Below, in pieces: positions 7,791 through 17,181 of a stretch of 64,000 nt of DNA. The notes under the pieces were generated by a model that saw nothing but the letters and a program-made list of their open reading frames with translations, ran no database searches and had not been told where the DNA came from. The number at the start of each line of letters is the position of its first letter. Position 1 is the first letter of the stretch. Where the stretch lies: contig JAZRSX010000015.1 of assembly GCA_045651725.1 (NCBI GenBank), positions 62,001 through 126,000 on the forward strand. Direction: 5' to 3'. The stretch comes from HGM11412 sp045651725. Its GTDB lineage: Bacteria > Bacillota > Clostridia > Christensenellales > Borkfalkiaceae. The position numbers were made by a program, and so were the translations under genes.

Positions 7791-10415
7791 TTAAACTACT
7801 ACTTTTACTTTTGAACCGCTACTATGCGTTGCCGAAGTAACTTCAATTTTGCCGTCAACGGCGTCTTTTAACTCGTCGACGTGCGAAATTAAGCCGATTG
7901 TAAAGTTAGAAGTTTTAAGTTTTTGCAAACAGTTGATTACGATTTCCGTCAAAGACTTGTCAAGCGTGCCGAAACCTTCGTCTAAAAAGAAAAATTCAAT
8001 AGGTCGAAGTGATGCGGAGTGAATTTCCGTACTAAGCGCAAGCGCAAGTGAAAGTGAAACGATAAACGTTTCGCCACCCGACAGAGTTACTACCCCACGC
8101 TTTTCGCCACCGTTAAGATTGTCGGTTACGAAAAACTCGCCGTCGTATTCTAAACCGTACTTACCCGAAGAAAGATTGAAAAGAGTTTTTCTTGCGATTA
8201 AACAAATTTCTTTCAAATACTCGTCCGCAATAAATTCCAAAAACTTGCGCTCTTTAATTAAAGCGATAAGCGACTGCAAAAGTTTAATTTTTTCGTATAG
8301 TATATTATACTCTTTTTCTATTATACACTTATCTTTGTAATTTTGCTCTATTTTTTCACAACTATTTTTAATTTTTGCCGTTTTTTCTGCTTGAAGTAGT
8401 AATTTTTCGTGAATTTCTTGCTTTTTATTCAAATTTTCGGTGTAAACGGACAGGTCAAATTGCGAATTTTTAAGAATTTTTTCAATATTTCTTTGTTCGC
8501 CGTTTAGTAAAAGCACTTCGTTAAAGTAGTTTTCGGTGTCTTTTTGCAAAGTTTCGCTACCGTATTCGGCAACTATTTTTTTGCTTTCTTCAAGCGTATA
8601 GGCAACTTCTTTTTTGATAGTTTCTAACTCGTTTAAAAGTTCGCCCTTTTTTGAATTTAAACTTTCAAGTTTAAGTTCAAGTTCTTTAATTTTAAGCGTA
8701 GCGTTTAAAATTGAAGTTTCAACTTCTTTTAATTTAGTTTCGCCGTTTTGCAAAAGTCGTTTGTTTTCTTCTAGCGCTTTTTTTGTTAAAAAAATGCTTT
8801 CTTCAAGGTCTTGACCGCCGTTTAAAGTTAAAATTTCTTCGTCGTTTCGTTTAATTTTTTGCGTAATTTCGGCATTTGTGTTTTGGCATTCTAAAATCTT
8901 TGCGCTTATAATTTCAATTAACGAAACAACCGCTTGCTTATTAAGTGAAATTTCGCTTAATTTATTTTGAATTTCAACTTGCTTATCAAACGCCGTTTTA
9001 ACTTCGTTTATAAGTGTAAATTCGTCTTTAAACTCGCCTTCTTGACTTAACGCGTTAAGCAAAAATTCTAACCTAGAACTAATTTTAATTTTAGGCTTTT
9101 GCTCGCTAACGACGGCTAAAAGTTCGTTTAAGAAGTTTTGTTCGTCATGAATTTTAGAGTTTACCGCCTTTTTAGATATAGCGCTTTCTAAATTTTTTAA
9201 GCACGCGTCTAGGCTTACCTTTTCTAGATTTTGAGTAAAAACTACGACGTCGTTTTCTAAACTTTTTAACTCTTGTTTTTTGCTTTGTATTTGCTTATTG
9301 AGTTTATCAATTTCAAGCAAGTTATCGTTAAGGTCTAATTTTAAACTTTGATTTTGTTTTAAAATAATTTTTGCCTTTTCAAAGTTGATTTCAAGGCTAG
9401 ATAATTTTGTGGTTAACGTTTCAATTTCGCCCTTATAAAGTAAAATTTTTCGACTATAAATTTGCTTATTGTTTTCATTTTCAATTTGCAAATTTTTTGA
9501 CGAAATTAGTTGAGAGTTTATTAAAGAAACGCTACTTTCATTTTGCAAAATTAAATCGTTTAATTCTATAATTTTTTTAATAGAATAAAGTTTACTTATT
9601 ACGCTTTTTGCATTTTCAAAATACGCTTGTTTTTTGCTTAAATTTTCAAGCGAAACTTTAACTTCTTTAAGCCTATTTTGATAATTATAAAAAACTGCAT
9701 TTTTTTCTATATAATCTAAAATTTTGTTGTTATTTTCATTTGTAATTTCATATTCTTTTTTTGCTAAAAGATATTCGTTTTTTAACGCTTCAACACTCTC
9801 TTTTGTAACGTCTTTAAACATAGCAAGTTTTGTGTTTAAAACTGTTTCTTGCTCTTTGTAATTAGCGTTTAATTCGTCGGTGTTTTTCTTTAATTTTTCG
9901 CCGTATTTTTCTAGCCCGAAAAGGCTTTCCATTATCTTAACTCTGTTTATTCGCGTTGCCGTTAAAAACTTGTCAAACTTGCCTTGTGGCAACACTATGC
10001 TACTTTCAAATTCATCGGCGTTTAGACCTATAATTTCAATTATCTTATCGTCAACTAGCCTTTGTTTTTCGCATATAACGACCTTGTTTTTATCGTCTAA
10101 AACTTCGTATAAAACGCTTTTAGACGTCGACTTTAAACTATACTTTCTATTGACTTTATAAACCTTTCTAACGCCACTAGATACAAGTTGAAATTCAAAA
10201 TCAATTTCGGCGTTATTACAACGCTTGCTTATATAATCGGTTTTAAATTTTGACGAGTAAAGAGCGCAAACAATGCTTTCCAAAATAGTGCTTTTACCAC
10301 TACCCGTATCGCCAAAAATACCAAACAAACCGCTTTTAGTTAGTTCTTTAAAATCAATAACTACTTCTTCGCTAAAACTCTTTACGCCTGAAATCGTCAA
10401 TTTTATAGGTTTCAT
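7791..10415 (-). CDS. sbcC: SbcC-type nuclease ATPase subunit (Rad50-like)
   Basis: ATPase subunit of the SbcCD exonuclease complex, which opens hairpins and processes double-strand ends. Walker A GIFGDTGSGKST is at about residues 32-43, the ABC signature LSGGET near 778, and Walker B FFFLDEGFGTLD at about 808-819. The roughly 600 residues between are coiled coil. At 874 residues it is shorter than the usual 1000 or more. I find no CxxC anywhere in the protein, so the zinc hook that joins two coiled coils is missing. The start overlaps sbcD by 4 bp. Confidence 0.93.
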   Translation of the reverse strand: MKPIKLTISGVKSFSEEVVIDFKELTKSGLFGIFGDTGSGKSTILESIVCALYSSKFKTDYISKRCNNAEIDFEFQLVSSGVRKVYKVNRKYSLKSTSKSVLYEVLDDKNKVVICEKQRLVDDKIIEIIGLNADEFESSIVLPQGKFDKFLTATRINRVKIMESLFGLEKYGEKLKKNTDELNANYKEQETVLNTKLAMFKDVTKESVEALKNEYLLAKKEYEITNENNNKILDYIEKNAVFYNYQNRLKEVKVSLENLSKKQAYFENAKSVISKLYSIKKIIELNDLILQNESSVSLINSQLISSKNLQIENENNKQIYSRKILLYKGEIETLTTKLSSLEINFEKAKIILKQNQSLKLDLNDNLLEIDKLNKQIQSKKQELKSLENDVVVFTQNLEKVSLDACLKNLESAISKKAVNSKIHDEQNFLNELLAVVSEQKPKIKISSRLEFLLNALSQEGEFKDEFTLINEVKTAFDKQVEIQNKLSEISLNKQAVVSLIEIISAKILECQNTNAEITQKIKRNDEEILTLNGGQDLEESIFLTKKALEENKRLLQNGETKLKEVETSILNATLKIKELELKLESLNSKKGELLNELETIKKEVAYTLEESKKIVAEYGSETLQKDTENYFNEVLLLNGEQRNIEKILKNSQFDLSVYTENLNKKQEIHEKLLLQAEKTAKIKNSCEKIEQNYKDKCIIEKEYNILYEKIKLLQSLIALIKERKFLEFIADEYLKEICLIARKTLFNLSSGKYGLEYDGEFFVTDNLNGGEKRGVVTLSGGETFIVSLSLALALSTEIHSASLRPIEFFFLDEGFGTLDKSLTEIVINCLQKLKTSNFTIGLISHVDELKDAVDGKIEVTSATHSSGSKVKVVV

Positions 10416-11578
10416 AATTCCACCTCGTGTTCAAGCATTTTTAAGTAAAGCGTTAGTAATTCTTCACTAGGCTCTACGCCAAAAATTTGCTTATGGTATT
10501 CAACAAAAAGTTCTTTATCGTTTAACTTACGCCTATCAACGACGTTTTCTTGACTTACTTCGCCGTCAATTAAAAACGCAATATCAACAACGAAGGGGTA
10601 TTTTTCAAGCAAATCGGTCACTTCCATAGGCGATAGCGGTTGATTTTGATAAAGGCACAATTTAACGTAGCAATTTTGGTAAGTGTCAAGAATTTCATAG
10701 CATTTAGAAAAATCATAGCAATTAACTACTTTTAACTTCTTTCCGCTTTCAAATTCAACGGTTTCTAAATCTTGAACTTTGCCGTCTTTAACAGTTAAAA
10801 CTTCAAAAGACTTTTCTTCTTTTTCGCCAAAATCATACTGTAAAATGCTACCGCTATACGCAATATTTTTTTGCCTACTTATAACTTGACGTTTATGCAA
10901 ATGCCCTAGCGCCGTATATATAATATTATTTGGTATTGCATCAACAAAAACTAGCCTAGCACCGCCAAGTTCAATGGGTTTTTCAACCCCGTCGGAAACA
11001 CCGCCAGCCATAAATAAGTGCGAAACTAAAATTTCTGGGCAATCGTTTTTATTGTATGCGCTTCCGCTTGCAATTAAACTTGCTATTTTTTGAGAATAAG
11101 TTGCGTTTTCGTCAAGCGTTTTAATAAGCGCTTGCTCGTTTGGATACGATACCAAATTAAAAAATACGGTTTCGCCGTTATTATCTTTAATTTCAACGAA
11201 CTTTTCGTTGCCGTCAACTATTTCAACTCTTTGCAATTTTAAAGGATGCAAAAACTGTTTGGTTGCAAAAATAACGCCGTATTCAAAACATACCGACGCA
11301 CCAGCCGTAACCCTAGAATTATCGTCGTGATTTCCGCTAACCACGATAACGGCGCGCTGTTTGTTAGACAGTTCTTTTACCGCGCTATAAAATAGTTCTT
11401 CCGCGCTCGCAGACGGCGAAAAAACGTCGTATACGTCCCCTGCAACAATTACGACGTCTATATCACTATGATTAACGTAGTTAATCAGTTCGTTTAAAAC
11501 TTGCTTTTGTTCTTCTAATCGGCTAATATTTTTAAGTTTTTTACCTAAATGCCAGTCCGAAGTGTGTAGTATTTTCAA
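10412..11578 (-). CDS. sbcD: SbcD nuclease subunit (Mre11-like)
   Basis: Manganese-dependent phosphoesterase subunit of SbcCD. Metallophosphatase motifs are clear: HTSDWHLGK at the N-terminus, GDVYDVFSPS, SGNHDD and GHLHKR. The frame is open 40 codons further upstream, but I place the start at the TTG at 11576-11578. The family begins MKILHTSDWHLG there, and an AAGAGGG ribosome-binding site lies 5 nt before it. The upstream residues (poly-Lys/Ile, Cys-rich) look non-coding and run into the dnaD promoter region. This gives 388 residues, the normal length. Confidence 0.94.
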   Translation of the reverse strand: MKILHTSDWHLGKKLKNISRLEEQKQVLNELINYVNHSDIDVVIVAGDVYDVFSPSASAEELFYSAVKELSNKQRAVIVVSGNHDDNSRVTAGASVCFEYGVIFATKQFLHPLKLQRVEIVDGNEKFVEIKDNNGETVFFNLVSYPNEQALIKTLDENATYSQKIASLIASGSAYNKNDCPEILVSHLFMAGGVSDGVEKPIELGGARLVFVDAIPNNIIYTALGHLHKRQVISRQKNIAYSGSILQYDFGEKEEKSFEVLTVKDGKVQDLETVEFESGKKLKVVNCYDFSKCYEILDTYQNCYVKLCLYQNQPLSPMEVTDLLEKYPFVVDIAFLIDGEVSQENVVDRRKLNDKELFVEYHKQIFGVEPSEELLTLYLKMLEHEVEL

Positions 11579-11650
11579 AATATCCCTCTTGTAGACAAAT
11601 CTAAACAGCACACAACATTTTGTGGCAAAACTTGTCTTGCAAAAAAATGC

Positions 11651-11679
11651 TTGATTTATTTTTATTATTATTTTAATAT
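11651..11679 (+). promoter_or_regulatory. Candidate sigma-A promoter for dnaD-dnaI
   Basis: TTGATT at 11651-11656, a 17-bp spacer and TAATAT at 11674-11679 lie about 48 bp before the dnaD start. An AAGGTG ribosome-binding site precedes that ATG. The spacing is ideal but the region is very AT-rich, so chance matches are likely. Confidence 0.5.
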
Positions 11680-11726
11680 ATTTAAAAATATAATGCAATA
11701 CAAATTTTATAAATTCAAGGTGAAAA

Positions 11727-13190
11727 ATGTCGTTCTGTAATTATTCAAAAGAAAACACGTCTTCGGGCAAGTTGCTTTTAGACAATTTGTTTGTTTCTAA
11801 CTATCTTCCCGAATTAAATAACGGTGCTGTAAAGGTTTACCTTTACGGCTTATATTTATGCCAAAATTCATCTATTGATTTTGACGTTGACGCAATGGCT
11901 AATTCCCTTAATATATCTAAAACCGAACTTATTGACAATTTTAAATACCTTGAAGAATTTGGTTTAGTATCTATTATTTTGAACGACCCTTTTACCGTTA
12001 ATTTTATCCCCGTTGGCGACAATAGTGTAAAATACAAACGCTACAAACCCGAAAAGTATGAAGATTTATCAAAAGCGCTACAACTTTTTATTTCAGAACG
12101 TATGATAAGCACTTCCGAATACGCAGAGTATTTTAACCTTCTTGAAAGCACTCCGTTAAAACCCGAGGCGTTTTTAATGATAGTAAAATACTGTACAGAC
12201 TTAAAGGGTGCAGACATTTCGTATAAATACATTTTAACCGTTTCAAAAGACTTTATAAACCGCAACATAACAACCCCCGAAGCCGTTGAAAAAGAACTTT
12301 CGGGCTACAACTTGTTGACAAAAGAAATAGGCGATTTATTTAGAACTTTAAAAATTACGCGCAAGCAAGAAGTTGAAGATATTCAACTTTACAAAAAATG
12401 GTATAAAAACTACAATTTTGAATCGGAAATTATCAATTTTACGGCAAAAACGTTTAAAATTAAGAACTTAAAAACGCTTGATAAGGTGTTTGACGAATTG
12501 TATAGCGCAAAGTGTTTTACCAAAGAAGACGTAAGCGCATACCTTAAAACTAAACAACAAAAACAAGAATTAAGCATAGAAATTTGCAAGGCGCTTGGCA
12601 TTTACGTTGAAATTCACGATTCGGTAATATCAAATTACGTGTCCCCTTGGCTTTCTATGGGTTACGATTCTCAAACGCTTGTATTTATTGCAAACTATTG
12701 CTTTAAAAATAACAGGCGCACACTTGAACAAATGAACGTTACCGTAAACAACTTAATGAAACTTGGCTACGTTACGCTTGAAGACATTATCGCCTACATT
12801 AACGAATTTAACAGCACGGACAAGTTTATTTACAAAATTCTTGAATACCTTGGCTTAACTAGAAAGCCTAACGGTTGGGATAGAGAAAACGTTAAAATTT
12901 GGCGTAGAGATTGGAACTTTTCAGACGATATAATTTTAGAGGCGGCAAAGCGCGCGTCTAATACCGAAAACCCTATTCCGTATATGAACGCAATTTTGTC
13001 TAACTGGAAAAATAAAGGCGCGTATACGATTGAACAAATTGCAAGCGTATCCCCCGTTAACACAACCAAAACAACAAAATCTAAAACTACTAAAACGCAC
13101 TTTAAAAACGAACGTCAATACACTAAAGAAGAACTTGACGACCTTATTGAATCGCTTGACGACATAAAGGAATTATATGATAAAATCTAA
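11727..13190 (+). CDS. DnaD-like primosome protein
   Basis: 487-residue helicase-loading protein of the DnaD/DnaB (Firmicutes primosome) type. The N-terminal part has a winged-helix pattern (MANSLNISKTELIDNFKYLEEFGLVSI, about 52-80). Two DnaB_2/DnaD C-terminal-type repeats follow (about 200-275 and 290-425), the second ending near WKNKGAYTIEQI. A low-complexity Thr/Lys linker and an acidic tail finish the protein. It overlaps the start of the dnaI-like gene by 14 bp, so the pair would supply the loader for the DnaB helicase encoded at 966-2522. Confidence 0.88.
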   Translation: MSFCNYSKENTSSGKLLLDNLFVSNYLPELNNGAVKVYLYGLYLCQNSSIDFDVDAMANSLNISKTELIDNFKYLEEFGLVSIILNDPFTVNFIPVGDNSVKYKRYKPEKYEDLSKALQLFISERMISTSEYAEYFNLLESTPLKPEAFLMIVKYCTDLKGADISYKYILTVSKDFINRNITTPEAVEKELSGYNLLTKEIGDLFRTLKITRKQEVEDIQLYKKWYKNYNFESEIINFTAKTFKIKNLKTLDKVFDELYSAKCFTKEDVSAYLKTKQQKQELSIEICKALGIYVEIHDSVISNYVSPWLSMGYDSQTLVFIANYCFKNNRRTLEQMNVTVNNLMKLGYVTLEDIIAYINEFNSTDKFIYKILEYLGLTRKPNGWDRENVKIWRRDWNFSDDIILEAAKRASNTENPIPYMNAILSNWKNKGAYTIEQIASVSPVNTTKTTKSKTTKTHFKNERQYTKEELDDLIESLDDIKELYDKI

Positions 13191-14085
13191 CGTACTCTTG
13201 CAACAAGTAAACGAATTTTACATAAAAAAAGCAACCGAAACTTTGGCAAAAAAAGCATATTTTGACGAATTGCTAAACCAAAATAAAGACTACGTTTTAA
13301 CGTATAACGAAATAGGAAGCGTTAAACTAGATATAGCAAAACAAGAATATTTAAACAACTTTAAAGAAGTTGAAAAACTTAAAAATTCGCTTGACTTACT
13401 AAATAGAAAACTTAACAAAATATTAGAAGATATGGGATATTTTAAGTATTTTTCTAACGAAGAATACGACTGCGAAATTTGTAAAGACAAAGGCTACGTT
13501 AACGGAAAAAGATGTTCTTGCTTTAACAAAAAGTTAACCGAAGTTAGCCTTAACTATTTAGGCGTATCTAAAAAACAACCTTGCTATTTTGAAAACGCAA
13601 AATCACCTTCTATTAAAAAACAAAAACTTCTTTTAACAAAATTTGCGTCTAACTTTCCAAACAACAAAGTTAAGGGTTTTGTGTTGACGGGTAAAGTCGG
13701 CACAGGCAAAACTTACCTATCTAGATGCGTGTTAAGCGTTGTTAACGAAAAGGGATATAACGGCGTATTTTTAACGGCAAACGAACTTAACAATATCTTT
13801 TTAAAAATGCATATAGGCGAAGTTCAAAAAACGGTTATTAACGAAATTTTATATAATTGCGACCTTTTAATTATTGACGATTTAGGCACGGAACCACTAT
13901 ACAACAACGTTACCGTTGAATACCTTTTAGCCTTAATTAGCGACAGGTTAGACAAAAATATGCCCTTTATAATAACTACAAATTTATCTAATGAAGAACT
14001 TATAGAAAAGTATAACGAACGCCTTGTTTCAAGGTTAAAATCAACTATGTTTTTACCTTTTAACGACGACGATTTACGAAATTAA
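13177..14085 (+). CDS. dnaI: DnaI/DnaC-like helicase loader ATPase
   Basis: 302-residue AAA+ ATPase that loads replicative helicase. The N-terminal half has a coiled region and a cysteine cluster CEICKDKGYVNGKRCSC (about 96-112), the zinc-binding domain of DnaI. Then come Walker A LTGKVGTGKT (about 167-176), Walker B LLIIDDLGTEP, and a sensor-type strand PFIITTNLS. It is coupled to the DnaD-like gene by overlap and ends at a strong bidirectional terminator shared with dnaJ. Confidence 0.93.
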   Translation: MIKSNVLLQQVNEFYIKKATETLAKKAYFDELLNQNKDYVLTYNEIGSVKLDIAKQEYLNNFKEVEKLKNSLDLLNRKLNKILEDMGYFKYFSNEEYDCEICKDKGYVNGKRCSCFNKKLTEVSLNYLGVSKKQPCYFENAKSPSIKKQKLLLTKFASNFPNNKVKGFVLTGKVGTGKTYLSRCVLSVVNEKGYNGVFLTANELNNIFLKMHIGEVQKTVINEILYNCDLLIIDDLGTEPLYNNVTVEYLLALISDRLDKNMPFIITTNLSNEELIEKYNERLVSRLKSTMFLPFNDDDLRN

Positions 14086-14097
14086 AAACTACAAATA

Positions 14098-14133
14098 AAA
14101 AAGCGGTTAGAACTAATCTAACCGCTTTTTTTA
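14098..14133. terminator. Bidirectional terminator between dnaI and dnaJ
   Basis: A perfect 10-bp stem (AAGCGGTTAG paired with CTAACCGCTT, 14101-14110 and 14118-14127) has a 7-nt loop and T-runs on both strands. It serves the convergent dnaI-like and dnaJ genes. Confidence 0.93.
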
Positions 14134-14139
14134 AGTATT

Positions 14140-15270
14140 TTATTTTTTCTTTTTATAATTATCCACGCCAAAAAGCGTTTTCATATCGGCGTCGTACTTT
14201 TTAATTTTATCGTACTGTTTAATTTCAACTTCGCCGTCAAATTTTTCTAGGTGCGCCTTTTGTGAGCGCGAAATTCTTGTTGGCACTTCAATAGTTACGG
14301 TTACGTACATATCGCCCGTACCTTGCCTTGACTTAATACCCTTACCGCGAACAAAGAACTTTTTACCGCTTTGCGTACCTTCCGGTATTGTAAATTCGAT
14401 AGCGTCGTCAAGCGTTGGTATCATAATTTTACCGCCTAAAACCGCCATTTTATAAGAAATAGGCAATTCAACGAATAAATCGTAACCCTTTCTTACGAAC
14501 ATTTTGTGCGAAAGAACTTTAAACACAACTATTAAATCGCCCGCGTCCCCACCTTTTGTAGACGCGTCGCCGTAGCCACGCTTTTTCATATACGAATTAG
14601 TATCCGCGCCTGCTGGAATATCAAGCGTAACTGTCGTGTTTTTCTTATTGTAACCCCTACCCGAACAAGCGTCGCACTTTTCTAAAATCTTTTTACCCGT
14701 ACCCGAACAGTCCGGACAAGGCTTAACGCTAATAGAACGGAAAATGCCACCGCCCGACATATATTGAACTTGACCGCTTCCGCCACAGTTTGAACAAGTT
14801 GAGTATTGAGTGCCGTTTTTTGCACCCGTACTTTTACAAGCCGAACAAGGTTCTTTGCGCGAATAAGTAATATCGCGTTTGCAACCTTTTGCCGCGTCTA
14901 AAAACGAAAGTTCAACTTCAAGCGTAATATCTTGCCCTTTGGTGTTTCGTTCCGTATAAGAACTGCCACCGCCCGTAAATTGACTAAAAATATCGCCGAA
15001 TATATCGCCAAAACCGCCGAAACCACCTTCACCGCCAAAGTTAAAGCCACCCATATTCGGGTGTTCTAACTCATAGTCGTATTGCCTACGCTTTTGTGGG
15101 TCTGAAAGAACTTCGTTGGCTTCGTTTACTTCTTTAAATTTAGTAGCGCAGTTAGCGTCACCGGGGTGTAAGTCGGGGTGATATTGCTTAACTAGTTTTC
15201 TATATGCCGATTTTATTTCGTCTTGGGTTGCGTCTTTTTTAACGCCTAAAACCTCATAATAATTTGCCAT
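14140..15270 (-). CDS. dnaJ: Chaperone protein DnaJ
   Basis: Hsp40 co-chaperone that stimulates DnaK ATPase and binds unfolded protein. The J domain at 1-70 carries HPD in QYHPDLHPG, followed by a Gly/Phe-rich segment (about 74-105). Four CxxCxGxG-type zinc repeats are at about 141-210 (CSACKSTG, CSNCGGSG, CPDCSGTG, CDACSGRG), then come the C-terminal substrate domains. At 376 residues it is full length. It is the last gene of hrcA-grpE-dnaK-dnaJ, separated from dnaK by a hairpin at 15295-15317. Confidence 0.98.
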   Translation of the reverse strand: MANYYEVLGVKKDATQDEIKSAYRKLVKQYHPDLHPGDANCATKFKEVNEANEVLSDPQKRRQYDYELEHPNMGGFNFGGEGGFGGFGDIFGDIFSQFTGGGSSYTERNTKGQDITLEVELSFLDAAKGCKRDITYSRKEPCSACKSTGAKNGTQYSTCSNCGGSGQVQYMSGGGIFRSISVKPCPDCSGTGKKILEKCDACSGRGYNKKNTTVTLDIPAGADTNSYMKKRGYGDASTKGGDAGDLIVVFKVLSHKMFVRKGYDLFVELPISYKMAVLGGKIMIPTLDDAIEFTIPEGTQSGKKFFVRGKGIKSRQGTGDMYVTVTIEVPTRISRSQKAHLEKFDGEVEIKQYDKIKKYDADMKTLFGVDNYKKKK

Positions 15271-15294
15271 AATTAACCTGTTTTAAAGTAGTAA

Positions 15295-15317
15295 GTGAAG
15301 GGCAAGTTGCCCTTCAC
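15295..15317 (-). promoter_or_regulatory. Hairpin in the dnaK-dnaJ intergenic region
   Basis: 10-bp perfect stem (GTGAAGGGCA with TGCCCTTCAC) and a 3-nt loop, between the dnaK stop and the dnaJ start. On the transcribed strand it has no following U-run. It therefore looks like an mRNA-processing or stability hairpin, or a weak attenuator, more than a full terminator. Confidence 0.65.
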
Positions 15318-15332
15318 CGTTTATTTTTTTAA

Positions 15333-17135
15333 TTAGTTTTGGTGAAATTCCGTATCGCCGTCGTCGTTATTGTCGCCGTTTGGATTTGGGTTTGCACCGC
15401 CTGCTTGTTGATAAAGTTTAGCAAAAATTGCTTGCGCTTCATTGTTTAACTTTTCAGTTGCCGACTTAATGCGTTCATCGTCGTTAGATTCAAGTTCAAC
15501 TTTCGCGTCTTTTACAAGTTCTTCAAGTTTAGCCTTGTCTTCTTCCGAAATCTTGTCGCCATTTTCTTTTAAAGCCTTTTCCATTTGGAAAATCATACCG
15601 TCAAGCGCGTTTCTATTGTCAACGGACTCTTTTCTCTTCTTATCTTCTTCGGCATATTGTTCGGCTTCTTTAACGGCTTTGTTGATTTCTTCTTCGGATA
15701 AGTTAGTTGAAGAAGTAATAGTAATATCCGCAGTTTTTTGAGTGCCTAAATCTTTTGCAGTAACGTGAACTATACCGTTTGCGTCAATATCGAAAGTAAC
15801 TTCGATTTGTGGTATTCCCCTAGGCGCAGGAGCAATGCCCGTAAGGTTGAATTGACCAAGCGTCTTATTGTCTTTTGCGAACTTTCTTTCACCTTGTAAA
15901 ACGTGAATTGTAACTTCTGGTTGATTGTCAGCCGCAGTAGAGAAAACTTGTGATTTTTTAGCAGGAATTGTAGTATTTCTTTCAATAAGTGGAGTACATA
16001 CACCGCCCAAAGTTTCAATACCAAGCGTAAGTGGGGTTACGTCTAAAAGCAATACGTCTTTTACTTCGCCCGTCAATACACCGCCTTGAATTGCAGCGCC
16101 GATAGCAACGCATTCGTCTGGGTTAATGCCCTTAAAAGGCTCTTTACCCGTAACTGCTTTAACTCTTTCAACAACGGCAGGTATTCTCGTTGAGCCACCA
16201 ACTAAAATAACTTTTGCTATATCGCCGTAAGAAAGCCCTGCGTCAGCCATAGCCTTTGAAAGTGGTTCGATAGTTTTTTCAACAAGGTCTTCGGTTAAAG
16301 CGTTGAATTTTTGTCTTGTTAAAGTAACGTCAAGGTGCTTTGGACCGTTAGCGTCTGCCGTAATGAAAGGCAAGTTAACGTTTGTGTTAGACGTACTTGA
16401 AAGTTCAATTTTAGCCTTTTCAGCCGCTTCTTTTAAGCGTTGCATTGCCATTTTATCTTTTGAAAGGTCAATGCCTTCTTTCGCCTTAAAGTCTTCAACT
16501 AAATAGTCCATAACCTTTTTGTCGAAATCGTCACCACCCAAGAAACAGTTGCCGTTTGTTGCTAAAACTTCAAATACGCCGTCGCCGATATCAAGGATAG
16601 AAACGTCAAAAGTACCGCCACCAAGGTCGTAAATTATAACCTTGTGTGAGTTAGTGTCTTTATCAAGACCGTAAGCAAGCGCAGCCGCCGTTGGTTCGTT
16701 GATAACGCGAAGAACGTTTAAGCCTGCAATTTTGCCCGCGTCTTTCGTCGCTTGACGTTGCGCGTCGTTAAAGTATGCAGGACAAGTAATAACCGCATCT
16801 TTAACAGTTTCGCCAAGATATGCTTCGGCATCTTTTTTGAGTTTAGAAAGTATCATTGCCGAAATTTCTTGTGGCGAATACTTTTTATCGTCAATAGCAA
16901 CTTTATAATCGCTACCCATATGCCTTTTAATAGACAAAACGGTTCTATCGCTATTAGCAACCGCTTGCCTTTTTGCTACTTGACCAACGAGTCTTTCGCC
17001 GTCTTTTTGAAAACCTACGACCGATGGCGTAGTTCTTGAACCTTCTGCGTTAGCAATAACTACGGGTTCACCGCCTTCCATAACTGCTACGCATGAATTT
17101 GTTGTACCTAAATCTATACCTATTATTTTACTCAT
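15333..17135 (-). CDS. dnaK: Chaperone protein DnaK
   Basis: Hsp70 ATPase that folds and disaggregates proteins with DnaJ and GrpE. The N-terminal phosphate loop reads IGIDLGTTNSCVAV. The ATPase domain contains VINEPTAAALAYG and DLGGGTFDVS, the linker is KDVLLLDVTPL, and the substrate-binding domain and helical lid follow. At 600 residues it is full length for the Firmicutes type, with a Gly/Asn/Asp-rich C-terminal tail. A GGAG ribosome-binding site precedes the ATG. grpE lies 46 bp upstream. Confidence 0.99.
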   Translation of the reverse strand: MSKIIGIDLGTTNSCVAVMEGGEPVVIANAEGSRTTPSVVGFQKDGERLVGQVAKRQAVANSDRTVLSIKRHMGSDYKVAIDDKKYSPQEISAMILSKLKKDAEAYLGETVKDAVITCPAYFNDAQRQATKDAGKIAGLNVLRVINEPTAAALAYGLDKDTNSHKVIIYDLGGGTFDVSILDIGDGVFEVLATNGNCFLGGDDFDKKVMDYLVEDFKAKEGIDLSKDKMAMQRLKEAAEKAKIELSSTSNTNVNLPFITADANGPKHLDVTLTRQKFNALTEDLVEKTIEPLSKAMADAGLSYGDIAKVILVGGSTRIPAVVERVKAVTGKEPFKGINPDECVAIGAAIQGGVLTGEVKDVLLLDVTPLTLGIETLGGVCTPLIERNTTIPAKKSQVFSTAADNQPEVTIHVLQGERKFAKDNKTLGQFNLTGIAPAPRGIPQIEVTFDIDANGIVHVTAKDLGTQKTADITITSSTNLSEEEINKAVKEAEQYAEEDKKRKESVDNRNALDGMIFQMEKALKENGDKISEEDKAKLEELVKDAKVELESNDDERIKSATEKLNNEAQAIFAKLYQQAGGANPNPNGDNNDDGDTEFHQN

Positions 17136-17181
17136 AATATATCTCCTTCTATTTTATTATAATCTATACGTATGTATGCTA

